Positions 22,374 through 33,194 of a DNA stretch of 64,000 nt are shown here, in pieces (within the stretch, counting starts at the first letter, position 1; each line of letters begins with the position of its first letter). Source of the DNA: Trifolium pratense (Eukaryota; Streptophyta; Magnoliopsida; Fabales; Fabaceae); the NCBI RefSeq assembly GCF_020283565.1, contig NC_060065.1, forward strand, positions 45,000,409-45,064,408, read 5' to 3'. A program made the translations under genes and the position numbers. The notes beneath the pieces were generated by a model. It had not been told where the DNA came from and made no database searches. It saw only the letters and a program-made list of their open reading frames with translations.

Positions 22374-25139
22374 ATGGCTGGTACTTCGTCTTCTTCGTCA
22401 AAAAGGATTCCACCGTTCATATTCAAGAACCTTCAGATCGTTGGGAACGAGATGGAGTTTCCAGAATCTGAACTTACTTTTCTCTCAGAGAAGATGGTTG
22501 ATTTTGATGGTCTACAAGCTAATGGGTTTAATGTTAAAAAGTACTTTATCGCTCAGGGATGGGATAAGTACTTCGACATGCTTAATGGTCCCATTTATCC
22601 AGATTTGTTGAAGAAATTTTGGATGAAAGCAAAGGTTTTTGATAAGCATGAAGCTAAGAAGGAAGAGCTTGCTGCTATTGAGAGGAATCCTAGTCTGAAG
22701 GGTAAAACTAGGAAGGAAATGGGTTTGCTGGATTTTACAGGTGTACAGATTAGGTCAAATATCTGTGGGATGAACATGGCAATCTCGCCTATCCATCTCA
22801 ATGCTCTTCTTGGTCTACCTAACTCTGGGATAGAGTTAGATGTGTTTGAAAAGGATACAAGATACAGGGATGATCTTCTGCATCTCATCTGCACAGATTT
22901 CTCTTTGAAAGGGAAGGTCAAGGGTTTGACTGATGAATGTAGAGTTCTCTTCAAGATCATCCTAGCTGCTATCAGTCCAAGGGTTGGTGGGACTGATACA
23001 ATCTCCTGGACGCATCGTCATCTGCTGTACTTTCTTCTGACTGAAAAGAAGGTTAATCTTGGAGATTACTTTTTTGAACGTATCTGTGAAGCCATTTTTG
23101 CAAGTAAATCTCAGAGGAAAACTACTATAGTTTATCCTAGGCTGTTGTCTGACCTTCTGCATCAAGGTCATGTTGTTCAGAACTTGAGGAAGTTCCACCC
23201 TGAATTGGTTGAGAAGAGGTTCTATCCAGAAATTCTGAATGCTAACTTTCTGTCCAAGATGCGTTTGATTGCATCTAAGCCTGTTGCTCCCCCACAAGAG
23301 TTCACTGTTAGGCTTGAGGATCGTCTGTATGTCGCAGGCTATCCACTTATATCTGAAGCTGATGCTGAGCACATTATTCAGGACTATTTGGAGGTGCTCA
23401 GACAAGAAGGATTTGTTGTTGATAGAAGTATGATTCCTCCTGCTCCTGTAAGTCAGTATAATCCTAAGAGGAAACCTAAAAGAAAGGCTGAAGCTCAAGA
23501 TGATCTACCAAAGCCAGATCTTCTGGCTCAGAAGAAAGTTAAAGTTGAGCAATCTATGGCTGAGCAAAGAACTAAGAGGAAGCATGAAGAATCTGCTGTC
23601 AAGGCTGCTGAAGGATCTTCTAAAAAGCCTATGGTTGTTGAAGTTGACAGTTCATCTGAAGGATCCACATCAGAAGATGAGACTGACTCTGATCAGGAGA
23701 CTATTGCTGAAAGCCTTCGTAAAAGACCTGCTCCTACTCCTAAAGATAAAGGTAAATCTTCTACGTATGTCTTTAATGAAAATGAGATTGGATTAGGTTA
23801 CACCAAACCTCTCAAAACCATCTTACCAACCTCTGATATTCCAACCTCTGATAACCCCCTATCTGAGCTTGAAAAACATCTGAGCCCTGACCCTCTTAAT
23901 AATCACCCTTTTTCTCCTGAAACTCAACACAAATCTAGCTCACCTCCTAAACCTTCATCACCTCAACCTGAACCTCAACCTGACATTCCACAATCTGAAC
24001 CTCAACCAGATATTTCTGTCATTAAACCAACCTCTCCCACAAAACAACCTTCTCCACACAGATCTCCTGAACCAACCCCTGAACAAACTGCTCCTGAACC
24101 ATCTCCTGAACAAACTGCTCCTGAACCATCTCCTGAACATAAATCCCCTGAACCATCTCCTGAACATATTCACCCTGAATCAACTTCTGACATCTCATCA
24201 TCTGAACCAACCCCTGAACCTCATTCTAACCCAACTGATGAACCTGCTTCTCCTGAGCGTATTCACACTTGTGCTCCCAAGCCTTCAGAGGTAGAAGTTG
24301 TGATTATTGACAACCCTACTCCTGAAATACCTACTCTCTCTACCATTCCCAATCCTTCACCATCATCATCCAACACTTTTAGAAATCTATCCACTCAATT
24401 TCATGAAGACTTGCTTAGATTATCTACAATAAAGGACAGGTTCTTAGTTTGTCCTTCTGATGTGGATCTTGAAGTATCAAGCATTAAGGCAAGGCTTTGC
24501 AATGCTTTGGATGTTGCTGCTGCAAAGGTTAAGGCTGTTATTGGTAAACGGGATCTGGAAGGTATAAGCTTCATGAGGAACAATCTAGCTAGGGCTGAGT
24601 TGAAAAGGTTAACGCCATTCAATCATGAAGAGCATGAGCGTGCTAAGCTTGTTGCTATAGCTGCTGCTGTGAGGCGTTTGTCTGAATTTCAAGATTGCTG
24701 GGTTGATTCTACTCTTCTGCAACGTCTTGAGGATCAAAGGATTGAGACTGAACGTCTGGAAGAAGCTGCTGCTAGAGTTGCTGAGTTGGCAAATGAGCTA
24801 CCTACTGAGGATGCCACAGAAGAGGATGTACTGGATGTGCTTGCCTCTCAGAATCAAGAGGATGTGCTGATGATAGACTATCCAGAGGAAGGAGAACCCT
24901 CTGATAAAGGCAAGGCACCTATGATTGAAGAACCAGAACCTGTGATTGAAGATCAAGCTCCTGCTATGGCTGATCAGTTGCAGATTTTTCAAGAAGCACT
25001 GAGGGAACAGCAAGAAGGTCTAGAACGTCAAAGAGCTGCTCAAGAGACATTGGAAACCAAGGTGGATGGTTTAGTTTCCAATGTGGGATCCTTGAATGAC
25101 AAATTTGACCAACTCTTAGCCCTTCTTAAGAAACCCTAG
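22374..25139 (+). CDS. Third (env-position) ORF of the Sirevirus, 921 aa
   Basis: Sits where Sireviruses carry an envelope-like ORF. Function unknown. The N-terminal roughly 350 residues (from FPESELTFLSEKMVDFDG to MRLIASKPVAPP) resemble the conserved 'putative plant transposon protein' region found in many plant element proteins. A basic segment near 364-400 (KRKPKRK) could be a nuclear-localisation signal. Residues about 495-635 are Pro/Ser/Glu-rich with tandem SPEQTAPEP/SPEH repeats. The C-terminus (about 855-921, EALREQQEGLERQRAAQETL) is a likely coiled coil. I see no signal peptide and no membrane helix, so 'envelope' rests on position only. The frame is fully intact. Confidence 0.85.
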   Translation: MAGTSSSSSKRIPPFIFKNLQIVGNEMEFPESELTFLSEKMVDFDGLQANGFNVKKYFIAQGWDKYFDMLNGPIYPDLLKKFWMKAKVFDKHEAKKEELAAIERNPSLKGKTRKEMGLLDFTGVQIRSNICGMNMAISPIHLNALLGLPNSGIELDVFEKDTRYRDDLLHLICTDFSLKGKVKGLTDECRVLFKIILAAISPRVGGTDTISWTHRHLLYFLLTEKKVNLGDYFFERICEAIFASKSQRKTTIVYPRLLSDLLHQGHVVQNLRKFHPELVEKRFYPEILNANFLSKMRLIASKPVAPPQEFTVRLEDRLYVAGYPLISEADAEHIIQDYLEVLRQEGFVVDRSMIPPAPVSQYNPKRKPKRKAEAQDDLPKPDLLAQKKVKVEQSMAEQRTKRKHEESAVKAAEGSSKKPMVVEVDSSSEGSTSEDETDSDQETIAESLRKRPAPTPKDKGKSSTYVFNENEIGLGYTKPLKTILPTSDIPTSDNPLSELEKHLSPDPLNNHPFSPETQHKSSSPPKPSSPQPEPQPDIPQSEPQPDISVIKPTSPTKQPSPHRSPEPTPEQTAPEPSPEQTAPEPSPEHKSPEPSPEHIHPESTSDISSSEPTPEPHSNPTDEPASPERIHTCAPKPSEVEVVIIDNPTPEIPTLSTIPNPSPSSSNTFRNLSTQFHEDLLRLSTIKDRFLVCPSDVDLEVSSIKARLCNALDVAAAKVKAVIGKRDLEGISFMRNNLARAELKRLTPFNHEEHERAKLVAIAAAVRRLSEFQDCWVDSTLLQRLEDQRIETERLEEAAARVAELANELPTEDATEEDVLDVLASQNQEDVLMIDYPEEGEPSDKGKAPMIEEPEPVIEDQAPAMADQLQIFQEALREQQEGLERQRAAQETLETKVDGLVSNVGSLNDKFDQLLALLKKP

Positions 25140-25406
25140 GATTCTATGCACATTTTCTTCATATGTTTTGCTTACTTATTTTGTCATGTTTATTTCCTTG
25201 TTTACCTTCTGAACACTTTTTCTGGTTTATCTATTTCAAGATTTTGTTTATGTTTTGATTGATTAATTATTTTATGTCCACTTGATATTTTTTTATAAAT
25301 AAGAACACAAGAACACAAGATGCTTTTAAAAAAACGAAAATTTTTATTAATGATCTGATAATGTAGAGTACATTGGTAAAAAGAAAAAGAAAAAGACAAC
25401 CTAATC

Positions 25407-25772
25407 CTAATCAGATGGATAAAACTCAGAAGAAATCTCTGATTTCTCCTCAGCATCCTCTGATGAAATTTCAATGGGATCTGGGTTTTGCTCTTGTTCT
25501 TCTTCTTCCTGTTCCTCTTCTGGAACATAGCTAGCCAAGAACTCCACATAGTCAGCATCATCTTCATTCTCTTCAGCTTCAGAGTCTGATGAGATGATTA
25601 TTATCTCAGCATCTTCTGGTTTCTTGTTGTCTTTTTTATCCTTCTCTTCGTCCTCGCGTTTCTCTTCGTTCTTCTTTCTCTTAAACTCTGCGATGCGTAA
25701 ACTAAATCTTTTCATTATTCCTACTTTCTCTTGCTTCACTTGTTTCTTCTTGATTTTACGTGAAGCAGGCAT
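25407..25772 (-). CDS. Antisense ORF (121 aa) between the third ORF and the 3' LTR
   Basis: Opposite in strand to all other genes of the element. The first half is basic (KIKKKQVKQEK, FKRKKNEEKR); the second half is strongly acidic (DSEAEENEDD, EEEQEEEEQEQ) with Ser-Asp sites that could be phosphorylated. No known domain. A TATA-like TTTATAAAAA lies only about 18 bases before the first ATG, so if it is used a later ATG (near 25715) may be the real start. It may be chance low-complexity coding, or a true accessory gene; the intact frame in a young copy does not decide this. Confidence 0.4.
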   Translation of the reverse strand: MPASRKIKKKQVKQEKVGIMKRFSLRIAEFKRKKNEEKREDEEKDKKDNKKPEDAEIIIISSDSEAEENEDDADYVEFLASYVPEEEQEEEEQEQNPDPIEISSEDAEEKSEISSEFYPSD

Positions 25773-25906
25773 GCTAAATCGCTCCTTTTTATAAACCCTT
25801 GAGCGCGTTGGTTTTTGTTTTTAAAATTAATTCACCTTTGTAACAACCACTCTTTCTTCTTTGACTGTCTTGGTTTTATAACTTTGTCTTACTTTTTGAT
25901 AATGAC

Positions 25907-26351
25907 AAAAGGGGGAGTAGTTACGCATTAATTGTTATGTTCCAAAACTGAAACCACGCCTTTTATCTCGCTTTTATCTGTTATGTTAAAAGTTGTTACT
26001 TTTAAGTTGTTTTACGTATTTCAAGGAGGAGACTAAGTTAGTTGAAACTAAAATAAATTTCATAAGTAAGGATAAGTTAAGAGTGCAATTTTAACTTAGC
26101 CTTATGAGACTTAGGGGGAGAGCTTGCAAACCTCTCACTCTGAAGAAAGATATGAAATTTGTTCTATTTCAAACATCTTAATCTTATACTAAATTAAAAT
26201 ATCATGGATAAAACATAAAGTTCAGACTTTATGGAGTATCAATCTTAGGGGGAGCTTGCAAACCTCAGAAACCTAAGAGAAACATGATAAGTTAATTTAA
26301 CAACAATTGTCAATTAATACTTATGTTTGTCATCATCAAAAAGGGGGAGAT
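25907..26351 (+). other. Multiple polypurine tract array
   Basis: GGGGGAG occurs four times: 25911-25917, 26114-26120, 26248-26254 and 26343-26349. The last (AAAGGGGGAGAT) abuts the 3' LTR and is the expected plus-strand primer. The middle two share the following word AGCTTGCAAACCTC. Repeated tracts upstream of the 3' LTR are a known Sirevirus feature. Confidence 0.8.
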
Positions 26352-27502
26352 TGTTGGAACAAAATTGATTTAAAAATGTTTGCCCCTAAATCTATAAAGG
26401 TTTTGATGATAACAAAGTATTAATTAACAATTGGAAGGACTAAAAATTTATTTTGAGTGCGCAGATATAAGCATCATTTAAGTCCTGAGTGGAGTTCAGA
26501 GGATGTGAACTCAGAAGTTCACAAGCGCTCAGAAGATGTTGGACTTCAGAGGTTACAACGTTCAGAGGATGAAGACTTCAGTACTTCTGTCTGTCTACGA
26601 GCTTCATCAAACTCTGAAGATCTCTTTGAAAGCTGTGAAGATTCCTTTCACCAGTCAACTCTTCTACCAATGGAGAAAAGGACCTTTCAAGCCTGATCAG
26701 TTCAGCTACCTCTGTTTTGTCTGTCCTATCTTGAGAACGTGGGTCTTCAGTTTTGTTAGCTGAATAAGGAAAGTCCACTCTGCAGTAGTCAAAGTACCTG
26801 AAACTCTTTCTTAGTTTTGGATACAACCAACTGCATCAAGACAGACTGCTTGAAGACAAAAGTTTATCAACTCCAACGGTTCTTTTGCAACGACTCTTTT
26901 CTAGTGGTATATATATACTAGAAGATTCAGCTACAACAAATATACAATTATCAAGAATTGAACGTGCGCTGAACAAACTCTGAACTCTCTGATATACAAG
27001 CTCTGAACCTTTCTCAAGTGTTTTTGCACTTTAGCCAAATACTCTGTAATATTTGTATTTGCTCTATTTAGGTTCATCTAAGAGCATTTGTATATTTTTA
27101 TATACTTTACTATTTACTTGAGGAAACTTAAGCTTGTGTGCTTAAGTGTGTAACTTAAGCTTGTGTGCTTAAGTGTGAAGTCTCTTGCTTGTGTGCTTGA
27201 GCATTGTTGAGAAGTCTCTTGCTTGTGTGCTTGAGCATTGTTGAGAAGTCTCTTGCTTGTGTGCTTGAGCAGGTGTAATCTTGTGTGATTATAGTGAACT
27301 CCCTTGGAAGTGCAAGGGGACTGGACTACTCTCGTTTTGTGAGAGGAACCAGTATAAACTGCTTGTGTGCTTTTCTCTCTCTCTCTTATTATTATTTGTG
27401 TTATTTATCCGCTGCGAATATAGTTGAGTTAAGAACTTGAAAAAGTTTTAACTTAGCTAAAACACAATTCAACCCCCCCCTTCTTGTGTTTTCACACCTT
27501 CA
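26352..27502 (+). repeat. 3' LTR of the Sirevirus
   Basis: 1151 bp, apparently identical to the 5' LTR down to its run of 8 C residues. Followed by the CCTGA duplication (27503-27507). Confidence 0.95.
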
Positions 27503-28251
27503 CCTGATATTATCTTTCCTTCTATAATAAATTGTCTCACCTTTGTAACAATCAACCGAGTTCCATTGCACAACCCATGAGCTGGATCCATATTTCTCAA
27601 TAACATAACAGTAACTCCAACTTTCAAATTTAACTTGTGATTTGGAAGACCCGAACAGGTAATTGTATTTAAAATTCGGGAGTGTATATATCATCCGACC
27701 TGTCGAAACCAGAGTTATCATTTTCTGAAAAATTGTAGCTCAAATATACTTTCTCTTCACCGTCTATCAATGACAACATGTACTCATTAATTAAGTCAAC
27801 AATTGAATTTTTTAGAGTCAACATGTACTTTCTCTTCGCTATTGAGTTTTTATATCAACAAAATAGCGAATAATCTTCTTAAATAATCTTCTTAAAACAT
27901 TTGTTGTGCCCCAATGTCCCACCTCTTTGATTCCATCTATATATTCCTTATCATCATCAATAAATCTCATTGCATAGCAAGCTTCCTTGAATGTCTTGTA
28001 CCATACATTTTTAATTGTTTTGATATCATCGTAGGAAGTGGGTCCTTTGACGTAATTCAACAATATCCTTAAATAAAATTTCTCACCATAACCTGGCGGG
28101 ACATAATGAATCCTACCAATTGAAAAAACTTTCTATCGGGGAGACCAGAAACAACCATCTTTCTTCCACACAAACTTTGTTGGAAATTGACCGTAAGGTC
28201 TAATATCTAACTTGTAATTCATTAACCAACTTCTCCCTATCAGATTAAGGA
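27503..28251 (-). pseudogene. Helitron PIF1-like helicase, upstream part
   Basis: Minus-strand reading from about 28250 down gives FPTKFVWKKDGCFWSP, a stop, IGRIHYVPPGYGE, then LNYVKGPTSYDDIKT (to about 27839). After a gap it resumes with SIVDLINEYMLSL (27800-27760), TPEF, a one-base frameshift, CSGLPNHKLNLKVGVTVMLL, NMDPAHGLCNGTRLIV and EGKIISG. The frame then runs directly into the fragment at 15142 once the Copia insertion is discounted. These blocks are the helicase of Helitron Rep/Hel proteins. A deletion between LNYVKGP and the PIF1 core, a stop and a frameshift show long decay before the Copia element arrived. Confidence 0.85.
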
Positions 28252-28259
28252 TTTGGATT

Positions 28260-29446
28260 CAAAGGACCTGTTTTAATATATATTAAAAAATAAAGTTAGC
28301 AAAAAAATTTAAAATAATATCGATTTCAAAAATAAAGATGATAAATCACGAAACATAATAAAAATTGATACACACCCCTGAGTAAATTAAGTGCAAGTGT
28401 GACAAAGCTGTTAACATGAGCCATTGAAATGTGAAAAGAATTTTTTTTTACGTGAAGATTGTAAAATGTGTTAGTATGAGTGATATTCTTTAATAATATA
28501 TATAACTATGATGCACAAAGAATTTTTACATCAATAGTTTTTTTTTCTTTTCGATTTGATTCTAATTGTGACTATGAATATGGACTAAAGTGACATGATT
28601 ACGGTATATTTCAAATTGTTTCAATAATCATTAATGTCTAATTATTATTTGAAACATAATAGCTACGGTATAAATGGAAATTAAAAATCTGGTTTTGCAT
28701 AAACACAATTTAATGTATAATCAAACTTAAAAGGTGAAAACAACTCACTGCCAAGCAAACTTGACAAAGGAGTCAACCCATGTAGAACATCAAAAAAATT
28801 TCTTTTTTAAATTAGGTTAAAAACATTCCTAATAAATAATTTTTTTTGCTTATAAAAAAAAAAAAGAAATCAATAGGTTTTTTTTTTCAAGATTTGTGTT
28901 TTTTTAGTGGCTGATAAAAAAAATAAATTTACATAGGCTTTTTTTTTTGAAATCGACAATGTCTAATTTCATGTACAAAAAAAAAATTAACTTCTATTTT
29001 TAAATCGATAATGTCTAATTTCATATGCAAAAAAAAAAAAAAAACTATAATAATTCTAACAATTAAGAATTTTAATTTTTTATTTTCATATATGTATACT
29101 AAATACATAATTCCAATATCAATAAACATAAGTTCGAGTTAAATAAAATTTATTTCATGGTGGTTAAATGATATATGAAATCTTTCCTATTTGAGTATAA
29201 ACAAACAAATTAATACGGCAAGATTTATTACCAATTGTAAAGTTTCGATATGGTTATCACTTTGTGGACGTAATCTTAATCGCAAATGGTTTACTTGCCA
29301 TAGTGGTTGAAAGACTTTATTTATACCAAGTGAACCTGGGTTTGATTCCCATTGATAACACATTTCTTTTTCTTTTTTTATAAATTAGATAGTGAAAAAG
29401 TTCCCTACAAAATTGCATATGCAAATTAGGGTTAACCTAGTTGCAT
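28260..29446. other. AT-rich non-coding region
   Basis: Long A and T runs, possibly the rest of the degraded Helitron. A short region near 29290-29360 with a B-box-like GGTTTGATTCCC may be a SINE relic. No gene seen. Confidence 0.4.
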
Positions 29447-29451
29447 ATTAT

Positions 29452-31996
29452 TGTTGAGGCAAAATCCATTTTAGTGTTTTAATGACAACAAACCTTATAG
29501 AATAAATGTTAAGTTTTATGAATGATGATCTACTGATGTTTGCACTTGAGTTTTTGTTGAAAGATAGATATTAGCAAGTGGACGAGCTAGAGGCTACTCA
29601 CGTCAACAAGTGCATTTATATACTCAAACAATGAAAGAATTGGAGTATCATCACAACAGTAGTATCACAAGCTTCAAGAAGATTTTTAAAGACTGTTGTT
29701 TTGAATCATAAAAAGATTCATCGAAGGATCAAGCAAGAAAGTGAGCTTCATGGTTAATTGTCTTCCTCATCACTACAAGGATCACAACAAGTATTGAATA
29801 ATCAAGGAAGAATTTGAGGATCATAGTTGAAGAATCGGGATGGAAAAATTTGCATCACAAGCTACTCAAGAATATATTGATTTTATGTGACAAGGGTTAC
29901 AATGAGTTTTTGAGTTATATGTTTTGAGGATTTACTACTACAATTAATATTAATGGGAATGATGCATTCATTGAGGATCTTCAAAACCTACTTAAAGTAT
30001 CATTTTACCAAAGCTTCTCAAGATGACAACATTTGAGAATGATGGTCATGAGTTTTTCAAAGGAGCTTATGCACAAGAAATAAAAGTTTTAATCATTCTC
30101 AATGATGAGTACTTTCACACCTCCACTAAAGAATCTTAAAGATACTCAATAAGCAAACAACCATGTGTGCAAAACATCAAAGAAGAATTATGTGAAGTTT
30201 TCCAGCAACAATATTTCAAGTTAATTGATCAAGATCACGTGTCTCACTCCTTGAAGAAAATCTTGAATGTTGTTTCAAGAATTCTCTGAGAACATTCTAC
30301 AGTTCATGCTTCATTCTCTCCAAGAACGAGCTTCATAGAAAAAACACTTATTTCTTTAAGTCAACTCTGTTCAAGACAAAGAAGCACTTTATCATAGGAA
30401 TTAACTCACGTAATCTCAACAATATCAAGATCATTTAAGGCAAGGAATATTTGTGTAAAGAAGATTTTCCCCATTGATTATTTTTAAGGATCAAGCATGT
30501 GCACAAGGAGAAATATTCAAGGCAAGATCACATAAGTTGTCTTAAATATGCTTAGACAGATTTTTCAAGGACCAATGAGAATGGAACAACATAACTTTAA
30601 CTATTAGTTGTCATGTAATTTCAAAAGGATATTATATGAACATTCTCCCATGTGTTTTATTTTGTTCAAGAAGAATGTACATGGAAATTACATCATGAAT
30701 AGTTCCACGAAGGACAATACAGCTGCTTCCTCTACATATTACAGCTGGTTTCTGTCATGCATCAAATCTGCTTCAAAAGAACAAAGTCATATGTTATCCA
30801 GTCTGGAGAACACTCTGAGAACGATGCTGAGAATGACTGTCATTTACATTTAAAGATGCAAACTCATCTACAGCTGGCCAAAACGTGTTTAAATGATTTG
30901 TAACGGCTATACTTGGTAGAAAAGCAATGGACAACTATCTACAACTCACTGCAAGCTGTCAATACTGGCTCTTTTATTTGAAAAGTTGAAGAATTGCCTG
31001 GAGAACATTCTGAGAAAGAACAATCAGCACGTATCTCTTCAACAAATCATCATGAGCTGTCTTATTTGAAGAAACTAGCCGTTAGAGACTTCCTTTGGGA
31101 CCAAGGAACTGAAGACACAACCTCAACTATAAATAGAAGACATTGGTGCCTTTGAAGAGCAAGAGTTGAAGCTACAAATCATCAATCACTTGTTTTTGTC
31201 TACAAGTCATAAAACTCTTCTTTTATCACTCACACTCAAGATCTACATTCTCATCATACTTCTGAGTTTAGAGTGTTTTTATTTGCTTCTCAAACTAACC
31301 TTTGAGTTTCTAAAAGCAAATAACTCAAGAGACCACTTTTCAACATAACCCATTTTTAAGTGGTTACATCTTTGTCTCTTTATTTAAATCTCTCTCACTC
31401 CAAACACTGTAATCTCAATACTAGGATCAGTATATCATTTGAGTGAACTGAGAGTTTTTCTATTGTAACAAGCTTCTCAATTGTTTGAGTTTTTGTAAAA
31501 GCTTGAAGATCCAAACCATCATCATTTGTAAAAGATTGGCTCAAGTCAATACGTAACTATTGATTGAGTGACACCTTATAAAGTCTGGAGGACTTAGGTA
31601 GATCAAGCGAGTGAAGCTTGGAATATTATGATCTTGGACTAGATCAAGGAAGAAGTGTAATTTGAGATCGGTAGTATCTCATAGTGGATAATCTCACAGG
31701 AGCGTGAGGACTGGAGTAGCCCATACTATTAGGGGGTGAATCAGGATAATTGTTTGTGTGTTGTTTCTCTTCCTTATTCTCTTTTATTTACTGTAAACGC
31801 ACATCACACAAAGCACTTCATTATATTTAATTTGAATTCTCACGCAGTAGAGAACGTTCTCAGACCAAGCTGTTCTATAATTTACTAACATTTATCCAAG
31901 TATACACTTGAAATCAATTTTATAGAATGCAGGATTAATTTTTAAAAAGGGTCACAATTCAAACCCCCCGTTCTTGTGACTAGTTCTTCCACTTCA
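29452..31996 (+). mobile_element. Solo LTR of a Copia/Sirevirus-like element (2,545 bp)
   Basis: Starts TGTTGAGGC and ends CCACTTCA, with a perfect 5-bp duplication ATTAT on both sides (29447-29451 and 31997-32001). The last 60 bases (CAATTC, C run, TTCTTGTG, CTTCA) resemble the end of the Sirevirus LTR in this window. A TATA box TATAAATA is at 31128-31135. No internal region remains, so it is a product of LTR-LTR recombination. The short ORFs inside are chance. Confidence 0.8.
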
Positions 31997-32738
31997 ATTA
32001 TAACCATTATATATAAGAAAGATACATCAAATATCGTCGCCACTGAACTTTACTTTTTTTATTATTATATATATACGAAATGACAAGTCATTAATTAATT
32101 TTTTTTTTGGTAGAGTGTCATTGATGTTTATTATTTGATATTGATTAGACATTAATTATAAATATATCTTTCTGCTGGTAGAATGTCAATGTGCGTAAGT
32201 TTTTAATAGACAAAAATGATAAAGTAATTATAAACTTACTTAATTTGGGTGACTACTTCTCTACCCTCACATAAATTGAGGGTAGTTGCCCTATGCTGAT
32301 GTGGCACCAATGAAATTCATCCACGTGTATTTAAGTCAAACATAATTAATTTTTTACCATAAAGTAATTTTAACTACTTTTATTTTCAATTAATTATATT
32401 TTATGTTACTAATTTTCTTTAATTATATTTTAGACTATGTGTAAATATAATTAGAATTAATTTGATCATTGAATGCTTGTTTCTAAATGTTAAATATTGA
32501 TTCTAAAATATCAATGTTATTAGTAAAAAAAAACAATGTTATAGGCTCGAAAAAATAAATATATATATATCAATGTTAGTTTAAATAAAAATAATAAGAG
32601 AACAAAAACAACAAAGGAAAAAAAAACTAATATCTTTAATTTAAATATACAATTCCACTTGTACATTTATTAAATGAAATCAAATAATGCTTCAAAAAAA
32701 AATCAAATAAAATAATTCATGTTATTCCAAGGTAAATA

Positions 32739-33085
32739 CTCCATCTGTTTCAAATTACTTGTCGTTTTAGAAAAAAAAAATTGTTAGCTATCTAAGTCAC
32801 TCTCACTCATGTAAATTCCAAATATTTAGGAGTTGTTGAAACCGTAAAAGATTTATATATTTGGAAAATTAAAGTTTGTTTTTTTAAGTTTTAAAAAAAA
32901 ATGTTTGTTTTTAAAAAAAATTGGTACATAACATATTAAATTTATTGGAAAGATAAAGTGCGTGGAAAAAACCAAAATAAGCTTATTGGTGAATTAAAAT
33001 AAGGGTATAATAGAAAATTAAGTGCAAAAATACACTTTCTTAATTATTTTTTTCTAAAACGACAAGTAATTTGAAACAGATGGAG
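32739..33085. mobile_element. Stowaway-type MITE (347 bp)
   Basis: Ends CTCCATCTGTTTCAAATTAC and its reverse complement, flanked by TA on each side. The inverted repeat extends about 35 bases (through TTGTCGTTTTAGAAAA). Tc1/mariner-derived, no coding capacity. Confidence 0.85.
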
Positions 33086-33194
33086 TATATAGTATTTATT
33101 TTTTCAATCTCTTTAAATCATTGCATAAATTAACGTTGGTTGACATGATGTCGATCTTAGAAAAAAGAGGGGAAAAAGAAATTAGGTTTAGGTT

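Larger units (their letters stand above)
15143..27502 (+). mobile_element. Complete Sirevirus-type Copia LTR retrotransposon (12,360 bp)
   Basis: LTRs of exactly 1151 bp (15143-16293 and 26352-27502) start TGTTGGAAC and end CACCTTCA. They are flanked by the 5-bp duplication CCTGA (15138-15142 and 27503-27507) and show no difference by eye, so insertion is recent. Order: LTR, primer site, gag (798 aa), pol (protease, integrase, reverse transcriptase, RNase H: the Copia order), a third ORF of 921 aa, an antisense ORF, four GGGGGAG tracts, LTR. Large size, a long gag, a third ORF after pol and multiple polypurine tracts are hallmarks of Sireviruses (SIRE/Maximus lineage). The gag and pol frames differ at their junction. 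It is inserted inside a Helitron helicase pseudogene. Confidence 0.95.

Noticed and set aside
22595..24622. Several minus-strand ORFs of 62-178 aa under the third Sirevirus ORF
   Set aside because: Shadows of the sense coding sequence; repetitive ones mirror the Pro-rich repeats.
27500..27721. 73-aa minus-strand ORF beginning MITLVSTGRM
   Set aside because: It is an out-of-frame reading of the Helitron helicase pseudogene; the helicase motifs are in another frame.
30608..31348. Two short ORFs
   Set aside because: Inside the solo LTR, with no protein-like conservation.
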